From: Methanoculleus bourgensis MS2
Lineage (GTDB): Archaea; Halobacteriota; Methanomicrobia; Methanomicrobiales; Methanoculleaceae
Direction of reading: 5' to 3'
DNA length: 64,000 nt
Assembly (NCBI RefSeq): GCF_000304355.2
Contig: NC_018227.2
Coordinates: forward strand, 2,294,001 to 2,358,000
Numbering within the stretch: the first letter of the stretch is position 1; every line of letters starts with the position of its first letter. The position numbers and the translations under genes are program-made. A model generated the notes under the pieces. It did not search any database. It saw only the letters and a program-made list of their open reading frames with translations, and was not told the origin of the DNA. Below, one piece after another: positions 52,162 to 59,956 of this stretch.

Positions 52162-52754
52162 TCATGGCCGGGGGAAAGGGGTCGCGGCTCCGGATGGGCG
52201 AAAAACCGCTGGTCACCATCTGTGAGAGACCTATGCTCTCCTACGTCATCGATGCCTTTGAGGTTGCAGAACATGAGGTTGTCGTGGTTGCCTCGCACCG
52301 GACGCCATACACCAAAAACTGGTGCCGGGCAAGAGGGGTCACCCTGTACGAGGCCGAGGGGCTTGGTTATGTCGAGGATATCCAGGCGGCGGCCGAAGAC
52401 CTCGTGGAAGCAGGGGAACCCTTCTTCACCTGTGTCTCCGACCTCCCCTGTCTTGTGCCCGAGATCATCACCAGTGTCGAGGATGCCTGGCACCGGGCGG
52501 GAACGCCGGCATGCTCCACGTGGGTGCCCCGCGACCTCTGCGAAGAGCACGGTTGCCGCACACAGTATACAGAGACGGTCGACGGCACGCCGGCCTGCCC
52601 CGCCGGGATCAACATCCTGACGGCAGGCGATCTCGTTGGGCCCCAGGAAGAACTGCGGCTCCTCCTGCACGATCGGAGGCTCGTCTTCAACATCAACACG
52701 CGCGAGGAACTTGCGCTGGTGCAGGAATACCTCTGCCGGAAGCGGATCCCGTAG
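52149..52754 (+). CDS. cobY: Adenosylcobinamide-phosphate guanylyltransferase CobY
   Basis: Archaeal replacement of the CobU guanylyltransferase, joining GMP to adenosylcobinamide phosphate. 201 residues of the nucleotidyltransferase fold: LALIMAGGKGSRLRMGEKPL is the GTP loop, followed by SYVIDAFEVAEHEVVVVASH, FFTCVSDLPCLVP (metal-binding Asp) and VFNINTREELALVQEYL. It overlaps the end of cobD. Length and layout are normal. Confidence 0.92.
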   Translation: MLALIMAGGKGSRLRMGEKPLVTICERPMLSYVIDAFEVAEHEVVVVASHRTPYTKNWCRARGVTLYEAEGLGYVEDIQAAAEDLVEAGEPFFTCVSDLPCLVPEIITSVEDAWHRAGTPACSTWVPRDLCEEHGCRTQYTETVDGTPACPAGINILTAGDLVGPQEELRLLLHDRRLVFNINTREELALVQEYLCRKRIP

Positions 52755-52829
52755 CACCTGGTGGATGCCGCCTCCATCCTCTTTTTCTCAAGAGAAACTG
52801 TATTATCGGATTATCGCCGACCTCTATAT

Positions 52830-54065
52830 ATGGAGTCCTGCCGGGAGATCGAACTAGAGGGGCATATCATCGATTCAGGCATTATGACCCTGGTGTTCGA
52901 CAAGATCATGGATATGGGAGGAGAATTCGAGATCCTCACGTTCAATGTCGGGAAGCTGAAGACTGATACGAGTTACGCACGCCTGCGCGTCTCTGCGCCT
53001 GACGACCAGCAACTCGATGCTATCCTCTCCGAACTGCACCGGCTCGGAGCGCGCACCCCCGAGATCAGCGACGTCACCCTTGTACCGGCAGAGGGCGACC
53101 GGATCCTTCCAAAGGGGTTCTACTCGACCACCAACCACCCGACCTTCGTGAAATACCTGGACGAGTGGCTGCCTGTCGAGCAGATCGAGATGGACTGCCA
53201 CATCGTGGTCGATGAAGAGAATACGCGGGCGGTCTGCAAACCGATCTCAAAGATCAAGGCCGGCGACGCCGTTGTCGTAAGCGAGGCCGGGGTGCGTGTG
53301 ATCTACCCGGAGCGGCCGAGGAAGGTCAGCACGTTTGAGTTCATGCACGGGACCGTCTCATCTGAGCGGCCGAGCGAGGCGATCATCGCAAGGATCGCCC
53401 GCGAGATCCTGAAGCTGAAGCAGGAGGGGGAGAAGATTGCGCTCGTCGGCGGCCCGGCAATCGTCCACACCGGGGCGGCAGGAGCCCTTGCAAAGATGAT
53501 ACGTGAAGGCTACATCGACGTGCTCTTTGCGGGGAACGCGCTTGCCACTCATGATATCGAGTCCAACCTCTTTGGCACGTCTCTTGGGATGGACGTCAGG
53601 ACGGGCACGCTTGTCACCGGCGGGCATAAGCACCATATCTATGCCATCAGCGAGATCATGCGGGCCGGATCCATCAGGAATGCGGTCGAGCAGGGGGTTG
53701 TCACCGGCGGGATCATGTACGAGTGCGTGAAAAAGGGTATCCCGTTTGTGCTTGCCGGTTCCATCCGGGACGACGGACCGCTCCCCGACACGATCACGGA
53801 TGTCGTAGAGGCGCAGGACGCCATGCGCCGCCATATCCAGGACCTCGGGATGGTGGTGATGGTCGGGACGCTCCTCCACTCCATCGCCGTCGGAAACTGT
53901 CTCCCCTCATACGTCAAGACCGTCTGCGTCGATATTAACCCCGCATCGGTGACGAAACTGATGGACCGGGGCACGACACAGGCGATCGGCGTCGTGAGTG
54001 ATGCAGGGACGTTCCTCCCGCTGCTCGCAAAGCAGCTGGAGGAGCAGAAGAAAAAGACCTGCTAG
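52830..54065 (+). CDS. Archaeal ornithine cyclodeaminase (TIGR00300 / LOR-SDH-like family)
   Basis: About 411 residues. The N-terminal LOR/SDH-type domain begins REIELEGHIIDSGIM and includes PKGFYSTTNHPT. The C-terminal Rossmann-like domain has KIALVGGPAIVHTGAAGALA, GNALATHDIESNLFGTSLG, GHKHHIYAISEIMRAGSI and CVDINPASVTKLMDRG. Members in methanococci convert ornithine to proline. I use the ATG at 52830; the frame is open to 52761. There is no clear ribosome site. The TAG stop coincides with the CTAG border of a repeat module (54062-54065). Confidence 0.85.
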   Translation: MESCREIELEGHIIDSGIMTLVFDKIMDMGGEFEILTFNVGKLKTDTSYARLRVSAPDDQQLDAILSELHRLGARTPEISDVTLVPAEGDRILPKGFYSTTNHPTFVKYLDEWLPVEQIEMDCHIVVDEENTRAVCKPISKIKAGDAVVVSEAGVRVIYPERPRKVSTFEFMHGTVSSERPSEAIIARIAREILKLKQEGEKIALVGGPAIVHTGAAGALAKMIREGYIDVLFAGNALATHDIESNLFGTSLGMDVRTGTLVTGGHKHHIYAISEIMRAGSIRNAVEQGVVTGGIMYECVKKGIPFVLAGSIRDDGPLPDTITDVVEAQDAMRRHIQDLGMVVMVGTLLHSIAVGNCLPSYVKTVCVDINPASVTKLMDRGTTQAIGVVSDAGTFLPLLAKQLEEQKKKTC

Positions 54066-54342
54066 TGGAGTATCTCATCTAATGTTTCACATGGCATCCC
54101 ATCAACTCACGCGAAGAGCGCGAAGACGCGAAGTCCATGGGATTGTTACGTCCTCCTTCGCGATCTTCGCGGCTTCGCGTGAGGTTTCGGTATAGAGAGG
54201 TTCGTCCACTACAGTCTCACGCGAAGAGCGCGAAGCCTTGATGCCCGTGAGATTACTATCGCCTGCACCTTCCCTTCGCGCCCTCCCGCGTGAGGTGGCG
54301 ATCTGCACAGGACCCGCAAGATAAGGTGAAATGCTCCACTAG
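54062..54342. repeat. Type B repeat module (281 bp), left member of a CTAG chain
   Basis: Left border CTAG includes the stop codon of the upstream gene. Ends CTAGTGGAGTATCTCATCTA and, complemented, CTAGTGGAGCATTTCACCTT, with several CACGCGAAGAGCGCGAAG arms inside. Confidence 0.75.
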
Positions 54343-54571
54343 TGCATCGTGTCATCTTATTTTAGAAATTTTTGTCGCGTGTTGGGACGGGCACTCCGGT
54401 CTCACGCGGGAGTGCGCGAAGGTTGGTATAATCCCCCTGCAACGCCCCTTCGCGCCCTCACGCGTGCTTCCGCGTGAGGGGTAATCGAGAGTACCGATGT
54501 CTCACGCGAAGCCGCGAAGGTCGCGAAGAGGGACGGGAGATCTCTCAATGTAAGATGACAACAAGCACTAG
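54339..54571. repeat. Type A repeat module (233 bp), shares CTAG borders
   Basis: Ends CTAGTGCATCGTGTCATCTT and, complemented, CTAGTGCTTGTTGTCATCTT. Shorter than the two 330-bp type A copies through loss of an internal part. Confidence 0.75.
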
Positions 54572-54813
54572 TCATCGATTCTCAATTACCGGCACGCTCA
54601 ATGGAGGGGGGTGTCGATCTCGTTTCACGCTTTCCGAGGGTTTGCATCCCGGGAACGGCGTTCCACCGGATATACACCCGGGCACTGCCCCCGCCCGGGG
54701 GGCGAGGGAGGAGCGCCGAATGGGCGGGCGGGGTGGGGAGAGGGAGGGAAGCGCTCCGCGGGGGATGGGGCGAAGGCCAGATATGGTCTGCCAATTTGGA
54801 ATCGTTGCACTAG
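54568..54813. repeat. Type D repeat module (246 bp)
   Basis: Ends CTAGTCATCGATTCTCAATT and, complemented, CTAGTGCAACGATTCCAAAT. The interior is GC-rich with GGCCAGATATGGTCTG near the right end, also found at about 46311. Confidence 0.65.
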
Positions 54814-54970
54814 TGGAGCATTGCATCTAATATTGTCCATGCAATACCATCTCACGCGAAGGGCGCGAAGCCGCGAAGTTCGGTTGCTGGGCGGCATCGT
54901 CCCCTTCGCGTGCGGTGGCGATCGCTACTACGCATCAGGACCCGCAACATAAGGTGAAACGGTCCACTAG
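54810..54970. repeat. Type B repeat module (161 bp), right member of the chain
   Basis: Almost identical to 39667-39845 apart from a short internal deletion. Its right CTAG (54967-54970) includes the TAG stop codon of the convergent radical SAM gene. Confidence 0.75.
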
Positions 54971-55953
54971 CGCGTAAGCGGCATACAGAACGGTTCTTCC
55001 TGGTCGATTATAAACTCCCACTCTTCTTTGCACGCGCAATCTGTCTCTGCAAGCGCACGTAAGAGTCCGGTATCTCCGGTCAGCGAGTAGTCGCCGATCC
55101 CCTTCACGATCGAGCGATCGCAGTTACCGCAGTTGTGCGGCCCCCGGACCTGCCCGCCGCCGACGGGGTCGCAGAGGACATGCACCGGCGAACTGATCAA
55201 CACGTCAAGGACCGTCCAGAGGTACGGCGGGCGGTACGCGTGCTGCCTCCAGAGGCGCTCGACTTCGGTCCTGCCCTGGACGGTACAGAGGTTCATGGAG
55301 ATGCTGTCGGCGACAGAGGAGACGTCCTTGATGGAACGCACCATGTCGTCGCGCGCCTCGCGTTCGGTCAGGAACGGCGGTTTCATCAGGAGGTAGGCCT
55401 TCACGCCCGCGCCGGCGGCGTGTGCAACCTCCGCGGCGCGGAGAAAGTCGGCATACGAGAACCCTTTGTCGATGCATTTCTCCCTGATGAAATCGTTCGT
55501 GGTCTCAAGGCCCATAGCGACAGAGAGCGGTGTAGCCCAGGCGCCGGTGTCGATCTCCTCACCAAACTCCCGGAGCGCATCGGGATCGACGTACTCCGGC
55601 CTTGTCTCGGCGATCACCATCTTGCCCCGGAACGCCTCCGCGACGGCGCGCCGGGCAGCGGCGGGGACCTCGTCGGGGTCGAAGAAACTCCCTGACGTGA
55701 AGACCTTGAGCACCTGGTAATCCTCGTCGCGGAAGTTCTCTTTCACCCAGCGGACCTGGCGGACCAGCCGGTCGGTGAGGTCATCCCGCGGCATGTCGGG
55801 GTAGCGCTCGTGCCGGTAACCGCACATACGGCACCGGTTCCATGAACACCCGCCGCTCCTGAAGATAACCGTCAGCGTATCGAGAACCTGCCCGTCAATG
55901 CGGTCCTTCCCCCGCCAGGACGCCAGCGGCTTCTCAACTGATTTGGATAGCAT
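54967..55953 (-). CDS. Archaeosine biosynthesis radical SAM protein RaSEA
   Basis: Works with ArcS to turn preQ0-lysine on tRNA into archaeosine. 328 residues: LTVIFRSGGCSWNRCRMCGY carries the cluster cysteines, with KVFTSGSFFDPDEVP, VIAETRPEYVDPDAL, VAMGLETTNDFIREKCIDKG and AYLLMKPPFLTEREA in TIM-barrel order. C-terminal CDPVGGGQVRGPHNCGNCD adds further cysteines typical of the family. GAGGT lies three bases before the ATG. It is divergent from the surface-protein gene with a 28-base spacer. Confidence 0.93.
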   Translation of the reverse strand: MLSKSVEKPLASWRGKDRIDGQVLDTLTVIFRSGGCSWNRCRMCGYRHERYPDMPRDDLTDRLVRQVRWVKENFRDEDYQVLKVFTSGSFFDPDEVPAAARRAVAEAFRGKMVIAETRPEYVDPDALREFGEEIDTGAWATPLSVAMGLETTNDFIREKCIDKGFSYADFLRAAEVAHAAGAGVKAYLLMKPPFLTEREARDDMVRSIKDVSSVADSISMNLCTVQGRTEVERLWRQHAYRPPYLWTVLDVLISSPVHVLCDPVGGGQVRGPHNCGNCDRSIVKGIGDYSLTGDTGLLRALAETDCACKEEWEFIIDQEEPFCMPLTR

Positions 55954-55981
55954 TATACCTCATATTCGTCGATGTAATGGT

Positions 55982-57082
55982 ATGAAAAGGATCGCATGGC
56001 TGACACTCCTTGCTGCGATGCTGCTCGTCAGTGCCGCATCAGCCGCGTATGTCGAGATCAATGCTCCAAAGACAGTATATGCCGGCGACCCGCTCAAGGT
56101 CACCGGAACCACGATCGTGGGGGGGCTCACAAAGCCTTCGCTCAACCCCGGGTTCAGCACAGACGTCGTCTTATACTCCGTCAAGCACTCGAAGAGCGAA
56201 GTCGTCCGGAAGACCATCGTCGTCCAGGAGGATGGCTCGTTCTCAGCGACGTTTGATACCAGGGGTCTTGCTGCAGGGGATTACACGGTCGAGATCATCG
56301 ATCCCGAGCCGCCGAACACCTTTGGGGGCAGTTCAAAGACCCTGCAGTTCCTCAAACTGGTCGATCGGTCTGGAGATCTCAGGATCACTTCGCCGCTCAC
56401 CCAGGAATTAGACGGCAGCCTCGATATCTCTGGTGCAATCACCGATATCGGGGGCGCGGGCGTGCGGATCCAGGTCGAGTATGGCGGCACCACCGTCTAT
56501 GGGCCTGAATACATCAAGACCGATGCTGATGGGAGGTTCTCTGTGACCGTGCCCATATCAGATGCAGGCGCCTACAATGTCACCTTCTCTGACACGCGGA
56601 GTTACATCGATACCATCGAGTTTGCAGTATTAGGAGGCGCATCGCCCCCTACCGAGACGCAAGGAGCGACGGTCTCGGCCAGCGCACCCGCCACCCGGTC
56701 TGCTCCGGCGTACTTCGAGGTCGATACCGGGGTCGGCACGGTGACGCTCACAACCTCGTCCGGCGGGATTGACTGGGTGGTCGAGTACATCGACGAGGGC
56801 GGCAGCCTCCATAAGATCAATGACGCGGGTCTGCTTGATCCCGAGACCACGGAGTTCTCAGCACAGGGAGGCCGGGTCTACGTCAAGGTCTACCCGGTTG
56901 GCTACAACGACCGTGGAACGGTGCAACTCTCGGCCACAAATGCCGATGCGGTCAGGGTGAGCCAGAATGCGCCGGTGATCTTCGGTGATGCGACGCCCAC
57001 ACCCACAGAAACTGCTGCGCCGCTCCCTGCAGTGCTGGCACTCCTTGCACTACTCGTGGTCATCCTCAGCCGCCGGGGATGA
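55982..57082 (+). CDS. Secreted surface protein with archaeosortase-like C-terminal tail
   Basis: 366 residues. A signal peptide (KRIAWLTLLAAMLLVSAASA) precedes two beta-rich Ig-like units (YAGDPLKVTGTTIVGG; DGSLDISGAITDIGGAGVRI) and a third beta region (FEVDTGVGTVTLTTSSGGI). A Thr/Pro-rich linker (TPTPTETAAP) is followed by a hydrophobic helix and a final SRRG. The tripartite tail (short Pro motif, helix, basic end) fits processing by an archaeosortase such as the one at 13334; the classical PGF motif is not present, APLP standing in its place. ATTATAC about 28 bases before the ATG suggests a leaderless transcript. Confidence 0.8.
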   Translation: MKRIAWLTLLAAMLLVSAASAAYVEINAPKTVYAGDPLKVTGTTIVGGLTKPSLNPGFSTDVVLYSVKHSKSEVVRKTIVVQEDGSFSATFDTRGLAAGDYTVEIIDPEPPNTFGGSSKTLQFLKLVDRSGDLRITSPLTQELDGSLDISGAITDIGGAGVRIQVEYGGTTVYGPEYIKTDADGRFSVTVPISDAGAYNVTFSDTRSYIDTIEFAVLGGASPPTETQGATVSASAPATRSAPAYFEVDTGVGTVTLTTSSGGIDWVVEYIDEGGSLHKINDAGLLDPETTEFSAQGGRVYVKVYPVGYNDRGTVQLSATNADAVRVSQNAPVIFGDATPTPTETAAPLPAVLALLALLVVILSRRG

Positions 57083-57090
57083 GCAACCTT

Positions 57091-57097
57091 TTTTTCG
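57091..57097 (+). terminator. Poly-T terminator after the surface-protein gene
   Basis: Seven T in a row, nine bases past the stop codon at 57082 and 26 bases before the tRNA gene. Confidence 0.5.
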
Positions 57098-57122
57098 TCA
57101 GGCAACCAATGGGTAGAAGCGA

Positions 57123-57207
57123 GCCGGGATAGTCTAGTCCGGTAAGGCGGTGGCCTTGAAAGCCACTGGTGCCTGGCACCTCGGGAGTTCAAATCTCCCT
57201 CCCGGCG
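57123..57207 (+). tRNA. tRNA-Ser (anticodon UGA)
   Basis: Acceptor stem GCCGGGA pairs with TCCCGGC, discriminator G at 57207. The D arm AGTCTAGTCCGGTAAGGC, anticodon stem GTGGC/GCCAC with loop CTTGAAA (anticodon TGA), a long variable arm GGTGCCTGGCACC as in class II tRNAs, and T arm GGGAGTTCAAATCTCCC are all present. CCA is not encoded and there is no intron. Confidence 0.95.
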
Positions 57208-57882
57208 TTCTCAGTTTTGTTCTCTTCTCAAAAACTCTATTTGAGAGCCAATTTTCTGCACCCGCCGGAGTAAAACAGATACGGGCTGCCCACCTGATGA
57301 AGCCTGGTGCCGGATGCCGGATCCGGACTGTTCCCCGGCTCACCCGGGCAGTGGACCGTGGTGGCTATCCTCATGGGGGGGGACCGGGGAGAGGGAGACC
57401 CCCTCCCCGCGAAAGGCGAACCCCGCGACCCCCCCCACCCCGCCCGCCCATTCGGCGCTCCTCCCTCGCCCCCCGGGCGGGGGCAGTGCGTAGCGATGGT
57501 CACGGGAAAAACCTGCCCGAGATCAAGACCGTTTTCCGGGTATGATGATTGCCCTCAGACCAATCAACAGTGCCTCAAATCGCCCTTCGTCTCCTGAATG
57601 GAGCGTTACTATCACGAATCTCCGTACCTGACGTTGGTGCGCATGGGGTCTCCCCTACCTCCATACCGATTGGCCCCCTCAGCCCATCGCTACGTCGGCG
57701 AGCCTGGAGAGCAGGCCGACTTCAACGGTGTAGCTTCTCGGCACGCCCGCGGTGCATGAAAGACCTTATTCTCAAAAGAGCATTTGTAGGGTGGGGCAGG
57801 AGCCGGGGGCGGGGCCGGGACCTTGAGGCTCTCCCCCCGCTCCCGGGCCACATGCTCATGCCCCCTCACACAGGGTGGCGGT
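57208..57882. repeat. GC-rich dispersed repeat region
   Basis: No credible gene in 675 bases. 57299-57420 repeats the block of 3436-3545 (GGTGCCGGATGCCGGATC, then ACTGTTCCCCGGCTCACCCG and GGACCGTGGTGG). 57420-57490 repeats the CGCCCGCCCATTCGGCGCTC segment also seen, reversed, at about 54715. 57540-57880 looks unique. Confidence 0.55.
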
Positions 57883-58287
57883 TCAGACTATCTTCTCTCC
57901 CGCCCTCGGGCCGGGAGCGCACTCGTAGATCTCCTGAATCTTCATGATGAGGAGACTCTTTGCCGGTGCCTTCGCCATCTTCGACCGGACGGTAAACTGC
58001 ATCTTCTCAAACTCGGGACCGCTGGTCCTGACCTCGACGTTGCCCTTGACCTGGAAGCAGCCCTTCGTCTCGGCTCCCCAGATGTAGATGGATACCTTCG
58101 GGTTTTCCCGGACGTTTGCGAGCGTCTTCTTCATGAAGTTGTCTGCAATCCAGATCGTCTCGTCATCGACGAGCTCAACGAACCCGATCGGCACCACGTT
58201 CGGCCATCCGTCCTTTGAGGCTGTAGCGACCGGGAAGACCTTCATCGTCCGGAACGCCGCCTTCATCTCTTCAGTCAGTGCAACCAT
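57883..58287 (-). CDS. Pyridoxamine 5'-phosphate oxidase family protein
   Basis: 134-residue split-barrel flavoprotein-type protein: AFRTMKVFPVATASKDGWPN, VVPIGFVELVDDETIWIADN, KTLANVRENPKVSIYIWG and GCFQVKGNVEVRTSGPEFEK are the expected strands. It is more typical of the family than the 3584-4009 protein. GGTGA lies eight bases before the ATG at 58287. It is divergent from the Cys-rich winged-helix regulator, with an inverted repeat between the two, so it may be that regulator's target. Confidence 0.9.
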   Translation of the reverse strand: MVALTEEMKAAFRTMKVFPVATASKDGWPNVVPIGFVELVDDETIWIADNFMKKTLANVRENPKVSIYIWGAETKGCFQVKGNVEVRTSGPEFEKMQFTVRSKMAKAPAKSLLIMKIQEIYECAPGPRAGEKIV

Positions 58288-58311
58288 CACTGTTCACCAC
58301 TCCATTCTTTA

Positions 58312-58352
58312 AACTACAGATTAATATAGATAATTGTCAGAAAACTGTAGTT
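58312..58352. promoter_or_regulatory. Inverted repeat between divergent genes
   Basis: AACTACAG (58312-58319) and its exact complement CTGTAGTT (58345-58352) flank a 25-base AT-rich core ATTAATATAGATAATTGTC containing a TATA-like stretch. This is a likely operator for the divergent pair. Confidence 0.55.
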
Positions 58353-58422
58353 GCGGCAGCGGCGCTACAGGTACCTGACCCGGGGCCCGCGCCACCATCA
58401 ACAGGGACAGGCGAGTCACACC

Positions 58423-59196
58423 ATGGAAGATACGACCGAGACCTCAGAGATCACCGCGCTCAGGCATGAGATTGCCGAACTCCGGGATGACGTCCGGCGG
58501 TATGCCGTTCCGGCCGGCAGGCAGGTGGACCGGCTCTTCTCTGAGTTCCGGCGGCAGTGTGCCGAAACTGTTGTGCGCGGGCATATCGAGAACGCAAGCG
58601 ACCTTATCGGCCGTGAGGCTTCAGGCTGTCCTCTTGAGGGACGATGCAGGGCCGCGTTTGCCGCCCTCTTCGAGAGCTCGCTTGAGCACCTGGAGACCGG
58701 GGAGATACCGGTCGGAGTTGCCGGCGCTGTCAGGAAACAACTTGCGGACCTGCAGCGGAACGCCCCGACCGATCGCTGTGTCCCCTGTTTTGAGGAGGCA
58801 GAGAGACAGCTTGAGCGCCAGCTCCGGATGCTTGAGGCGATCCATGTTCTCCGGGACGAGCAGGGAGAGGAGTCTGTCATCGAGGATCTCTCGCCGGAAG
58901 ATGTCGCAAGCAGGGTCTGCTATCCACTGAGCAGCCCTCATCGGGTCCGTATCCTCAAAGTGCTCTACCAGGAAGATAAATCGTTCTCCGACCTTGCAAC
59001 GATCACCGATCTCCGCGGGGGAAACCTTCTCTTCCACCTGGAGAAACTCCTGGCGGCCGGTCTGATCCGCCAGCGCAAAGACCGCGGCGAATACTCCATC
59101 AGTCTGAGCGGCTACGAGTCGCTTGTGGCACTCTCGGCACTCTGCCGGAAGATCCGGGGCGACACCGGCCCCCTCGTCCGGGAGGGGTTACCGTGA
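58423..59196 (+). CDS. Cys-rich winged-helix transcriptional regulator
   Basis: 257 residues from the ATG at 58423. An N-terminal helical part (ITALRHEIAELRDDVRRYAV) is followed by a cysteine-bearing sensor-like region with GCPLEGRCRAAF and RCVPCFEEAE, four to five cysteines that could bind a metal or iron-sulfur cluster. A C-terminal ArsR-type winged helix follows: LSSPHRVRILKVLYQEDKSF, GGNLLFHLEKLLAAGLIRQR. Redox or metal sensing is inferred. The frame is open upstream to 58351. An inverted repeat lies in front and the flavin-binding-fold gene is divergent. Confidence 0.85.
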   Translation: MEDTTETSEITALRHEIAELRDDVRRYAVPAGRQVDRLFSEFRRQCAETVVRGHIENASDLIGREASGCPLEGRCRAAFAALFESSLEHLETGEIPVGVAGAVRKQLADLQRNAPTDRCVPCFEEAERQLERQLRMLEAIHVLRDEQGEESVIEDLSPEDVASRVCYPLSSPHRVRILKVLYQEDKSFSDLATITDLRGGNLLFHLEKLLAAGLIRQRKDRGEYSISLSGYESLVALSALCRKIRGDTGPLVREGLP

Positions 59197-59210
59197 ACCG
59201 CCATGGGGCG

Positions 59211-59487
59211 TAGTGGGCCATTTCACTTTATTTTGTGGGTTCTGGTGTGGATCACCAGCCTCTCGCGGAAAGCCACGCGGGAGCATTCATGGGGCAGAGC
59301 GAGAGGCTGTACGCAGGAAAACACCCCATTCCCCAGGCTCTCACCCCATGCTGTGGACCGTGGTGGGATTCGCCTTGGGGGCAGGGGGAGGAGGCTCGCC
59401 CCCTCCCCCCGTACGGAAGCCATGCCCGGGGCACGACGCCAAACCAGGGCGGTTTTCATGGGAAATGCTAACTGAAATGCTCCACTA
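59211..59487. repeat. Type C repeat module (decayed borders)
   Basis: Left end TAGTGGGCCATTTCACTTTA and right end complemented TAGTGGAGCATTTCAGTTAG. The inside contains CATTCATGGGGCAGAGC and GGACCGTGGTGGGATTCGCC, as in 39383-39670. Confidence 0.7.
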
Positions 59488-59580
59488 ACTGCAGGAGGTT
59501 GCAGGGTCGATGCCACCCGGCGGCTATCCCCTTCCCGGGCGCGGGATCAATTCCCTTATTGGCTCCCGGGGCCAATCTCT

Positions 59581-59952
59581 ATGCCCATGGGTCGGTACGT
59601 CAGCGGGGACGTCGTCCTGGCCTCCGTGCGCATCGGAGGTACCGGGGAATGGAAGGTGCGCCCGGCGGTGGTGGTCACGGCAGGGGAGAATGGGAGCCTG
59701 CTGGTCTGCCCGGTCTCGAGTAAACCCCCCTCAGATACGCCCTCAGTTCCGCTCTCGATCGACGACTTCGCCCGGGGCGGGCTCGACCTCTTCCAGGAGA
59801 GTTACGTCCTGACCGCATACCCGTTCACCGTCCGGCCGGCCGGTGTCGTCGCCAAGAAAGGCTCTCTCCTGCCTGAGACGGTTGCTGCCATCCGGGGGGC
59901 CGTGCCGGCGGCGCACCAGCCTCGCGAGAGGAGGTCCCGCCGCCGGCGGTGA
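59581..59952 (+). CDS. MazF/PemK-like toxin
   Basis: 123-residue protein of the PemK/MazF fold: RYVSGDVVLASVRI, then KVRPAVVVTAGENGSLLVCP with the conserved RPAVVV strand, SIDDFARGGLDLFQESYVLT and a C-terminal helix ending in an Arg-rich tail. MazF-type enzymes cut mRNA. No small antitoxin frame is seen on either side, so it is an orphan or its partner is elsewhere. TTATT about 30 bases upstream could be a weak TATA box; there is no ribosome site. Confidence 0.75.
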   Translation: MPMGRYVSGDVVLASVRIGGTGEWKVRPAVVVTAGENGSLLVCPVSSKPPSDTPSVPLSIDDFARGGLDLFQESYVLTAYPFTVRPAGVVAKKGSLLPETVAAIRGAVPAAHQPRERRSRRRR

Positions 59953-59956
59953 CCGA

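Noticed and set aside
57237-57880. Several frames after the tRNA gene
   Set aside because: All translate the dispersed GC-rich repeat or lack coding character.
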